Program-made: the position numbers and the translations under genes
Shown here: piece after piece, positions 1 to 4,446 of the stretch
How positions within the stretch are numbered: the first letter of the stretch is position 1
Layout: the number at the start of each line of letters is the position of its first letter
Notes under the pieces: model-generated
Database searches by the model: none
Told to the model about the DNA's origin: nothing
Seen by the model: the letters and a program-made list of their open reading frames with translations, nothing else
Origin: Clostridia bacterium
GTDB lineage: Bacteria > Bacillota > Clostridia > UBA1381 > UMGS1253
Direction: 5' to 3'
Assembly: GCA_017411585.1 (NCBI GenBank)
Contig: JAFQPV010000229.1
Span: 1-5,928, forward strand
DNA: 5,928 nt

Positions 1-216
1 GTAGAAGTGGATTTGAGAAACGAAAAAATCGGCTACAAAATCCGCGAAGCACAGCTTGAAAAGCAGCCGTATATGCTCGTTATCGGTGATAAGGAAGCAG
101 AGGCAGGTGCAGTTGCGGTTCGTGCGCGTAAGGGCGTAGACCTCGGTGCAATGCCGGTGGCAGACTTTATCGCAAAGGTCAACGACGACGTTGTGAATAA
201 GACTTTAAACTACTAA
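1..216 (+). CDS. thrS: Threonyl-tRNA synthetase, C-terminal fragment (5' end outside the window)
   Basis: Frame 1 is open from the first base to a TAA at 214-216, giving 71 residues of a longer protein that begins upstream of the window. The text reads VEVDLRNEKIGYKIREAQ, then KQPYMLVIGDKEAE, VAVRARKGVDLG and a final DFIAKV helix. This is the typical end of the class II aminoacyl-tRNA synthetase anticodon-binding domain as found in ThrS (RNEKIGYKIREAQ and GDKE motifs, the V-x-V-R-x-R strand, then the D-L-G segment). In the cytoplasm ThrS charges tRNA-Thr with threonine using ATP. The catalytic and editing domains lie outside the window, so their integrity cannot be judged. ProS and HisS share this fold but not this wording. 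The GTG at position 7 is an internal codon, not a start. A terminator follows directly. Confidence 0.93.
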   Translation, partial: VEVDLRNEKIGYKIREAQLEKQPYMLVIGDKEAEAGAVAVRARKGVDLGAMPVADFIAKVNDDVVNKTLNY

Positions 217-224
217 TTTAAAAC

Positions 225-257
225 AAAAAATCCGATTCGCTTGCATCGGATTTTTTT
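225..257. terminator. Bidirectional intrinsic terminator between thrS and the DUF1015 gene
   Basis: The left arm AAAAAATCCGAT (225-236) pairs with ATCGGATTTTTT (245-256) across an 8-nt loop. The run of T (251-257) serves thrS, and the A run (225-230) becomes a U-tract on the minus strand for the convergent gene, whose stop codon is at 259-261. The GC core is only TCCGAT/ATCGGA, but the position between two convergent stop codons fits a shared terminator. Confidence 0.85.
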
Positions 258-258
258 A

Positions 259-1572
259 TTACATTTTGTACATAATTAAACCGGAGAACGGCTTTGGGTA
301 AAAGTAGGTTGAATGCGGCGGAAGCTTCTCGCCGGCGAGCGATACATCGAGCAGCTGCTGCACCTTGCTCGGCTTTGTAATGACACAGCACTGCTGTGCG
401 CCTCTTTGAACAGCATCGAGCGCCTCGGTGATGATGCGCGTGTAGGAAATCACGTCCGGGTTTTCCAAATCCTCGCTTTTGATTTTGAAATATTTTTCGA
501 GCAGAAGCTTTTGCAAAACAGTTGCACTCAGCTTTCTGTATGCCGGGGATTTATCCGGCAGCATTGCATCCAACTCGCTGATATCACGCGGCAAAATGCG
601 ATAATAATAGTTGCTGCCAAAATACAGCGTGTAAATGTGGCTGTCGTTGGTGCTTGCAAGGTCGTTTGTAATGGCAGCGGCAAGCTCACGCGCGCTGCGG
701 TCGACAATAATCTTTTCGATGATGAAATCGTCTTTTAAAAAGGAAATCGCAGTCGCTTCGTCCATACCGATGTTTTTAATCATGCGGTGTGGGGCAAAGA
801 GGACGATGCCCGGGTTGTCTACGGCAACCAGAATAGTTAATATGTAGTTAAAGTTGTCTGTCGGCTTATAGTCCGGATGCTTTTTGCGCATTGCATCTCT
901 GTGCTTGAGTGCCGCGTTGTAGCGATGGTGTCCGTCAGCAATCACAAGCTGCTTGTCTTTGAAAAGCGATTGTACCTCTGCAATGATTTTTTCATCGCTG
1001 ACTGCCCAAATGCGCTGAATTCTGCCGTTTTTGTATTCAAATTCAATGTCCGGCTTGGTTTGCACAATCTTTTTGATGTGCGCGTGTACGGTTTTTTCAT
1101 CATCCGTATACAGACAGTAAACCTGGCTGAAATATGTATCTGTTTCGGAAAGCAAAGCCAGTCTGTCCGCTGCCGGTGCTTCGCCGGTTTCCTCGTGCGG
1201 CAGAACAATTTTTTCGGAAAGGTCTGTCAGCTCCAAAAGCGTCACAAAGCCGCGGTGTATATAATGGTGGTTATGCATCGCAAATTCCTGCTCGTATAAA
1301 TAGATGCACTCCTGCGCGTTTTGCTTTAAAACCTCTTTTTCAAGCCAGTCGGAAAGCAAATCGCGGGCGCGGGTGTAACGGTTGTTTTTAGCAGTGTCTG
1401 TATCCTCTATAAGACCGCAGCTTAAACGCGTAATGTTATATTCGCTTTGCGCATAGTATTTTTCGCGGCGCTCCGGCGTAATAATATCATAGGGCGGAGC
1501 GATGACATCGCTAAGCTGACCGCACTTATCCGGATTATATTGTAATGCCTTAAAAGGTCTGATATTTGCCAT
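259..1572 (-). CDS. DUF1015-family protein (possible ParB/Srx-fold kinase-like enzyme)
   Basis: This 437-residue protein is full length for the DUF1015 family (usually a little over 400). Visible family motifs in order are RPF at 5-7, SDVIAPPYDII at 21-31, NITRL at 46-50, LPHEET at 124-129, IADGHHRYNAAL at 211-222, FAPHRMI at 259-265, and a C-terminal PPHSTYFYPKPFSG at 418-431. No signal peptide or membrane segment is visible, so it is probably cytoplasmic. The DGHHR box resembles the G-x-R-R/GHR box of the ParB/Srx fold. Relatives with that fold include the free-serine kinases SerK (archaea) and SbnI (Staphylococcus), and family members are often found near serine biosynthesis genes. Serine kinase activity here is inference only, since no ser gene is present in the window. 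The start ATG (1570-1572) has an AAAGGGGG ribosome binding site 8 nt upstream. The gene appears monocistronic, with its own promoter and terminator. Confidence 0.87.
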   Translation of the reverse strand: MANIRPFKALQYNPDKCGQLSDVIAPPYDIITPERREKYYAQSEYNITRLSCGLIEDTDTAKNNRYTRARDLLSDWLEKEVLKQNAQECIYLYEQEFAMHNHHYIHRGFVTLLELTDLSEKIVLPHEETGEAPAADRLALLSETDTYFSQVYCLYTDDEKTVHAHIKKIVQTKPDIEFEYKNGRIQRIWAVSDEKIIAEVQSLFKDKQLVIADGHHRYNAALKHRDAMRKKHPDYKPTDNFNYILTILVAVDNPGIVLFAPHRMIKNIGMDEATAISFLKDDFIIEKIIVDRSARELAAAITNDLASTNDSHIYTLYFGSNYYYRILPRDISELDAMLPDKSPAYRKLSATVLQKLLLEKYFKIKSEDLENPDVISYTRIITEALDAVQRGAQQCCVITKPSKVQQLLDVSLAGEKLPPHSTYFYPKPFSGLIMYKM

Positions 1573-1603
1573 ACGTCAAGCCCCCTTTGAATTTACGCAT
1601 AAT

Positions 1604-1632
1604 ATTATACCACGAAACGGATTTTTCTGCAA
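1604..1632 (-). promoter_or_regulatory. Sigma-A promoter of the DUF1015 gene
   Basis: Read on the minus strand: -35 TTGCAG (1627-1632), a 17-bp spacer, and -10 TATAAT (1604-1609) with a TGG extended -10 directly before it (1610-1612). The predicted start is near 1597, giving a leader of about 25 nt that contains the ribosome binding site. A 10-bp palindrome TTTTGCAAAA (1648-1657) lies about 16 bp upstream of the -35 box. Confidence 0.8.
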
Positions 1633-1665
1633 GAGCGGAGGCGTGTTTTTTGCAAAATCCTGCCG

Positions 1666-1698
1666 AAAAATAAATTTTAAAAAAAGTTAAAAAAAAGC
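1666..1698 (+). promoter_or_regulatory. Phased A-tracts, probable UP element of the rplS promoter
   Basis: This stretch, almost pure A/T, ends 2 bp before the rplS -35 box. It contains A7 (1679-1685) and A8 (1689-1696), whose centres are about 10.5 bp apart, plus a further A/T block at 1666-1678 centred about one more turn upstream. Helically phased A-tracts at this position are typical of curved DNA or an UP element bound by the RNA polymerase alpha C-terminal domain, which suits a ribosomal protein gene. Promoter stimulation is inferred. Confidence 0.5.
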
Positions 1699-1727
1699 TT
1701 GCATTCTTAAAAGGTTTGTGGTAAACT
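1699..1727 (+). promoter_or_regulatory. Sigma-A promoter of rplS
   Basis: -35 TTGCAT (1699-1704), a 17-bp spacer, and -10 TAAACT (1722-1727) preceded by a TGG extended -10 (1719-1721). The predicted start is near 1734, leaving a leader of about 67 nt before rplS. The -10 hexamer is imperfect, but the spacing, the TGn element and the A-tracts upstream support it. Confidence 0.72.
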
Positions 1728-1733
1728 ATCTTG

Positions 1734-1800
1734 GTGATACGGATGGTCCTCTGCCGAAAAGGTTCGGTACGAACATCTATGAAGGAAGGAGGCAAATACG
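1734..1800 (+). promoter_or_regulatory. Probable L19 ribosomal protein leader (autoregulatory 5' UTR)
   Basis: The rplS leader can fold into a hairpin CCGAA (1754-1758)/TTCGG (1763-1767) with loop AAGG, extendable by a G-U and a U-A pair. An outer helix GATG (1742-1745)/CATC (1774-1777) encloses it. A second, mutually exclusive hairpin GTTC (1762-1765)/GAAC (1771-1774) shares bases with the first. CCTC (1748-1751) can also pair with GAGG (1789-1792) of the ribosome binding site. Firmicutes rplS genes are known to carry an L19 leader thought to be bound by L19 itself. Assignment to that family rests on position and pairing, not on a covariance search. Confidence 0.55.
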
Positions 1801-2142
1801 ATGGATATGATTAAAACATTGACACAAGGTCAGATCAGAACAGATTTACCTCAGTTAAACATCGGTGACACTTTAAAGATTTACTTTAAGGTTATCGAGG
1901 GTACACGTGAAAGAATTCAGATGTTCGAAGGCACGCTTATTAAGAAGCATGGTAGCGGCATTTCTGAAACATTTACTGTAAGACGTGTTTCGTACGGCGT
2001 TGGCGTAGAAAGAACATTCCCTGTAAATTCTCCGAAAATCGATAAGATTGAGATTTCCCGTAAGGGTCGTGTTCGCAGAGCGAAGCTGTACTATTTGCGT
2101 GACAGAGTTGGTAAGAGCGCAAAGGTTAAAGAAAAGATCTAA
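1801..2142 (+). CDS. rplS: 50S ribosomal protein L19 (bL19)
   Basis: The 113-residue product matches the usual length of bL19. Recognisable segments are the GDTLKIYFKVIEGTRERIQ strand pair (22-40), FEGTLIKKHGSG (42-53), TFTVRRVSYGVGVERTFP (57-74), and the family signature GRVRRAKLYYLR (89-100) with the basic tail after it. L19 is a structural protein of the large subunit and lies at the interface with the small subunit. The start ATG has a strong AAGGAGG (1786-1792) with an 8-nt spacer. In Bacillus rplS is the last gene of an rpsP-rimM-trmD-rplS cluster. Here it has its own promoter and leader next to a divergent DUF1015 gene, so it has been separated from trmD. A hairpin follows the stop codon, and lepB comes next on the same strand. 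Confidence 0.98.
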   Translation: MDMIKTLTQGQIRTDLPQLNIGDTLKIYFKVIEGTRERIQMFEGTLIKKHGSGISETFTVRRVSYGVGVERTFPVNSPKIDKIEISRKGRVRRAKLYYLRDRVGKSAKVKEKI

Positions 2143-2153
2143 TCTTAAGAACA

Positions 2154-2190
2154 AAAGGGGACGCAGGATTGCAGTCCCCTTTCTGTTTCT
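2154..2190 (+). terminator. Hairpin after rplS, weak terminator or attenuator
   Basis: AAAGGGGAC (2154-2162) pairs with GTCCCCTTT (2174-2182). The inner GCA (2163-2165)/TGC (2170-2172) can extend the stem, with one bulged A. The GC-rich stem is strong, but the following tract CTGTTTCT is interrupted, so termination is probably partial. No convincing promoter lies between this hairpin and lepB, so lepB is likely transcribed by readthrough. The hairpin would then lower lepB expression relative to rplS. Confidence 0.68.
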
Positions 2191-2237
2191 AACCCGTTTT
2201 GTAGCAATGTGGCCGGTTATTTTAAAGGATGGTTAAA

Positions 2238-3074
2238 ATGGAAAATAACGAAAACAAAAACGAGTATACACCTGATGAATTTGAAGAAGAAGAGGCTGGG
2301 ATGATTATCCGCGCCGATTATATAGAGTCAGAAGTTATGGAAGAAGAGGAAATCGTAAAGCCGGAACCGGTTTTGGAAGAACTGGAAGCAACGCAAGAAA
2401 AGCCGAAGCAGGAAAAGCCGAAAAAGGACCCGATGCGTGAGATTTTGGAATGGGTTGTTTCGATTGCGATTGCCGTGGCACTGACATTTTTGATTAAATC
2501 CTATTTGTTTGATTTTGTTGTTGTAGACGGACAGAGTATGTTTTCTACCTTGGAGCACGGTGAGCGTTTGGTTTTAACCAAGCTGGGTTATGAGCCGGAG
2601 CTCGGCGACATTATTGTATTGGATGCGCACTATAAGGCGAGACAGACTTATTTTGAAAATCGCCGCGCTATGGACGAGGGCTTTGGCGCATTTGACGAGT
2701 TTGCAGCAGTGTATCTGCAGAGAAGCCGCGCGCGCAGTCTCGGCATTGACAAAAAGTTTTATGTAAAGCGTGTAATTGCAATGGAAGGCGATACCGTGGA
2801 TATTGACCCGTATACCGGTGCGGTTTCCGTCAACGGCGAGTTTTTGAAGGAGCCGTACCTTGACCCGGGCACGAAAACACCGCTCGGTCATGGGATGCAG
2901 TATCCGTATACGGTGGAAAAGGGGCACGTATTTGTGATGGGCGATAACCGCGCAAACTCCTTGGATAGCCGTTATTTGGAGCTTGGCGCCGTGCCGCTGG
3001 AGGCGGTTTCCGGCAAGGTGTCGTTCCGCGTTCTGCCGATTAACAAATTCGGCGGTCTGTATGATTATGAATAA
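2238..3074 (+). CDS. lepB: Type I signal peptidase (Gram-positive single-anchor type)
   Basis: This is a membrane serine/lysine protease that removes signal peptides from exported proteins. Of the 278 residues, 1-66 form an acidic, lysine- and proline-containing cytoplasmic tail, and about 71-90 (WVVSIAIAVALTFLIKSYL region) form the one membrane anchor. The catalytic domain outside the membrane follows. Box B is DGQSM (97-101) with nucleophile Ser100, box C is LGDIIVL (122-128), box D is KRVIAMEGD (177-185) with general base Lys177, and box E is GDNRANSLDSR (235-245). Between boxes C and D lies an insertion of about 45 residues (129-173). I chose ATG 2238 because AGGATGG (2226-2232) sits 5 nt before it. 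The ATG at 2229 lies inside that site and has no ribosome binding site of its own. It lies between rplS and rbgA, where signal peptidase genes are common in clostridia. Confidence 0.95.
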   Translation: MENNENKNEYTPDEFEEEEAGMIIRADYIESEVMEEEEIVKPEPVLEELEATQEKPKQEKPKKDPMREILEWVVSIAIAVALTFLIKSYLFDFVVVDGQSMFSTLEHGERLVLTKLGYEPELGDIIVLDAHYKARQTYFENRRAMDEGFGAFDEFAAVYLQRSRARSLGIDKKFYVKRVIAMEGDTVDIDPYTGAVSVNGEFLKEPYLDPGTKTPLGHGMQYPYTVEKGHVFVMGDNRANSLDSRYLELGAVPLEAVSGKVSFRVLPINKFGGLYDYE

Positions 3075-3078
3075 AACG

Positions 3079-3114
3079 AATGCGCATTTATTGATTTAAA
3101 TGCGCATTTTCTTT
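3079..3114 (+). terminator. Intrinsic terminator of lepB
   Basis: A perfect 12-bp stem, AATGCGCATTTA (3079-3090)/TAAATGCGCATT (3097-3108), has a 6-nt loop and is followed by TTCTTT. It starts 5 nt after the lepB stop. The end of the T-rich tract is also the first part of the rbgA -35 box. Confidence 0.85.
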
Positions 3115-3141
3115 GACAGTCTTTAAAAAAACTGCTATACT
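3113..3141 (+). promoter_or_regulatory. Strong sigma-A promoter of rbgA
   Basis: -35 TTGACA (3113-3118) is a perfect consensus match. It is followed by a 17-bp spacer and -10 TATACT (3136-3141, one mismatch), with a TGC extended -10 (3133-3135). The predicted start is near 3148, about 25 nt before the rbgA ATG. This is the best promoter in the window, and it shows that rbgA is transcribed independently of rplS-lepB. Confidence 0.88.
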
Positions 3142-3172
3142 GAATGCAAAGCAAAATGAAAGGAAACGCACT

Positions 3173-4036
3173 ATGAATTTACAATGGTATCCGGGGCATA
3201 TGGCGACGACCAGGCGCCTGATTGAGGAAAATGTTAAGCTGATTGATATTGTCGTGGAAATTATGGACGCGCGCGTGCCGGTGAGCAGCCGAAATCCGGA
3301 TTTTGACGTGTTTTTTTCGACGAAACCGCGTATTGCACTTTTGAATAAAACCGACCTTGCGGATGCCGCGGCAACCGAAAAATGGGTGGCGTGGTACAAA
3401 AAGCGCGGTATCGAGGTTATTTGCGTGAATGCGCTTGCCGGTAAGGGTACGGAGAAAATACCGCAGGCGGCAAGATTGCTTTTGAAGGATAAGATAGAGA
3501 AAAACGCCGAGCGCGGACTGACAAAGTCGATTAAAATGATGGTGGTCGGCATTCCGAATGTCGGCAAATCGTCGTTGATTAACCGCCTTTGTAAAAAAGC
3601 GGCGGCAAAGACAGGCGACAGACCGGGTGTGACAAAGGGAAAGCAATGGCTGCGCTTGCGTGAGGGTATTGAAATTTTGGATACACCGGGTATTTTGTGG
3701 CCAAAATTTGAAGATGAGCGCGTGGGTATGCATCTGGCGTTCATTGGCTCAATCCGCGATGAAATTATGGATACGGAAACGCTTTGCTGTCATCTTTTGG
3801 AGTCGCTGAAGCTGCGCTATGCAGACAAGCTCTGTGCGCGCTATAAATTAGACGGCATTGACGAAGAGGACACAGGCTACGATATTTTGCAGAAGATTTC
3901 CAAAAAACGCGGCTTTGTGATTTCCGGCGGGGAGCTGGATACAGAGCGCGGTGCGCGCGTGGTGTTAGACGAATTTCGCAGCGCAACCATCGGTCAAATC
4001 ACGTTAGAATTGCCGGAGGATGTTGAAGGGGAATAA
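3173..4036 (+). CDS. rbgA: Ribosome biogenesis GTPase RbgA (YlqF)
   Basis: This circularly permuted GTPase acts in late assembly of the 50S subunit. In Bacillus RbgA this step involves incorporation of proteins such as L16. The 287 residues are close to the Bacillus length. The N-terminal WYPGHM (5-10) includes His9, the proposed catalytic histidine of RbgA. The permuted G motifs appear in the order G4 NKTD (58-61), G5-like VNAL (85-88), G1 GIPNVGKS (126-133), G2 in GVTKG (152-156) and G3 DTPG (170-173). The C-terminal helical domain (about 180-287) binds RNA in the family. All key residues are present. The start ATG 3173 follows AAAGGAAA (AGGA at 3161-3164, 8-nt spacer). An in-frame TTG at 3113 lies inside the promoter and is not the start. 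In Bacillus rnhB follows rbgA; here a convergent HPr-like gene does. Confidence 0.96.
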   Translation: MNLQWYPGHMATTRRLIEENVKLIDIVVEIMDARVPVSSRNPDFDVFFSTKPRIALLNKTDLADAAATEKWVAWYKKRGIEVICVNALAGKGTEKIPQAARLLLKDKIEKNAERGLTKSIKMMVVGIPNVGKSSLINRLCKKAAAKTGDRPGVTKGKQWLRLREGIEILDTPGILWPKFEDERVGMHLAFIGSIRDEIMDTETLCCHLLESLKLRYADKLCARYKLDGIDEEDTGYDILQKISKKRGFVISGGELDTERGARVVLDEFRSATIGQITLELPEDVEGE

Positions 4037-4066
4037 AAAAGGGCACTGAACAAAATGTCCAATGCC
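4035..4066 (-). terminator. Intrinsic terminator of the HPr-like gene, strand-asymmetric
   Basis: On the minus strand the arms at 4056-4066 and 4042-4052 form an 11-bp stem, counting two G-U wobbles, with a 3-nt loop. A C and then six U (4040-4035) follow. On the plus strand the two wobbles become A-C mismatches and no U-tract follows, so it should not terminate rbgA efficiently. The U-tract overlaps the last two bases of the rbgA stop codon. Confidence 0.78.
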
Positions 4067-4093
4067 ACAAGCTTGCGAAAACGAACGCTGCGC

Positions 4094-4324
4094 TTAGTCG
4101 ACGATGTATGCCTTGATGTCTGCAATCAGTGCCTCAGCATCATCCGTATGTGCTTCTACCTTAATCGGCTTTGCCAAGTCGAGAGAGAAGATACCCATAA
4201 TGGATTTTGCATCTACGATATATCTTCCCGAAGAAAGGTCGATATCATAGCTGTACTTATTGACCGCATTGACAAAGGTTTTTACACTGTCGATTGAATT
4301 TAATGAGATATTGAATGTTGTCAT
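4094..4324 (-). CDS. HPr-like protein lacking the active-site histidine (Crh-like)
   Basis: The 76-residue protein has the length and pattern of the PTS phosphocarrier HPr. After an N-terminal strand TTFNISL (2-8), residues NSIDSVKTFVNAVNKY (9-24) align with the HPr segment that normally carries GIHARPA. No histidine is present there, so PEP-dependent phosphotransfer is not expected. In contrast the regulatory-serine region is well kept: DAKSIMGIFSLDLAK (38-52), with Ser41 equivalent to HPr Ser46. This combination is seen in Bacillus Crh, which HPr kinase phosphorylates and which assists CcpA in catabolite control, and His-less HPr homologues are common in clostridia. A regulatory role is inferred. 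GGGAGG (4333-4338 on the minus strand) is 8 nt from the ATG at 4324 but only 2 nt from the alternative ATG at 4330 (78 residues), so I prefer 4324. Confidence 0.86.
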   Translation of the reverse strand: MTTFNISLNSIDSVKTFVNAVNKYSYDIDLSSGRYIVDAKSIMGIFSLDLAKPIKVEAHTDDAEALIADIKAYIVD

Positions 4325-4347
4325 ATTCATATCCTCCCGTAGAATAG

Positions 4348-4359
4348 ATTTAGCTAAAT
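4348..4359. repeat. 12-bp perfect palindrome in the 5' leader of the HPr-like gene, possible operator
   Basis: ATTTAGCTAAAT is a perfect dyad just downstream of the predicted start of the HPr-like transcript (about +8 to +19) and upstream of its ribosome binding site. An AT-rich palindrome at this position could be a repressor site. It does not match the cre consensus, and no regulator can be named. Confidence 0.4.
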
Positions 4360-4372
4360 TCGCTATAGTCTT

Positions 4373-4401
4373 ATTTTAGCATTTTTTAACAATAACGTCA
4401 A
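4373..4401 (-). promoter_or_regulatory. Sigma-A promoter of the HPr-like gene
   Basis: Read on the minus strand: -35 TTGACG (4396-4401), a 17-bp spacer, and -10 TAAAAT (4373-4378) with a TGC extended -10 (4379-4381). The predicted start is near 4366, giving a leader of about 42 nt that includes the palindrome at 4348-4359 and the ribosome binding site. Confidence 0.83.
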
Positions 4402-4417
4402 GGAAATTCACAGAAAC

Positions 4418-4430
4418 TTTACATTGTAAA
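4418..4430. repeat. 13-bp inverted repeat upstream of mtaB, possible operator
   Basis: TTTAC-ATT-GTAAA is a perfect 5-3-5 dyad. It lies 6 nt before the mtaB ribosome binding site and about 17 bp upstream of the -35 box of the divergent HPr-like promoter. It could be a regulator site for either gene or a chance AT-rich dyad. I found no well-spaced -35/-10 pair for mtaB in this 122-bp gap. Confidence 0.3.
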
Positions 4431-4446
4431 TCGTTTGGAGAAAAGC

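Noticed and set aside
313..1391. Several plus-strand open frames of 70-141 codons across the DUF1015 gene
   Set aside because: They lie antisense to a full-length gene with clear family motifs, have no family resemblance and no convincing ribosome binding sites.
1573..1800. T-box or riboswitch upstream of rplS or the DUF1015 gene
   Set aside because: The predicted leaders are only about 25 and 67 nt, with no T-box sequence and no room for a known metabolite riboswitch.
2229..2237. Upstream ATG of lepB at 2229
   Set aside because: It lies within the AGGATGG sequence that serves as ribosome binding site for ATG 2238, and nothing resembling a binding site precedes it.
3113..3172. N-terminal extension of RbgA from a TTG at 3113
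   Set aside because: The TTG is part of the -35 box of the rbgA promoter, and the family starts with the WYPGHM region reached from ATG 3173.
3088..3744. Minus-strand open frames of 184 and 218 codons across rbgA
   Set aside because: They are antisense to rbgA, whose GTPase motifs are intact; the frames cover its promoter as well and match no known family.
4055..4297. Plus-strand open frame of 80 codons opposite the HPr-like gene
   Set aside because: The minus strand carries the recognisable HPr-like protein with promoter, ribosome binding site and terminator, while the plus frame has none of these.
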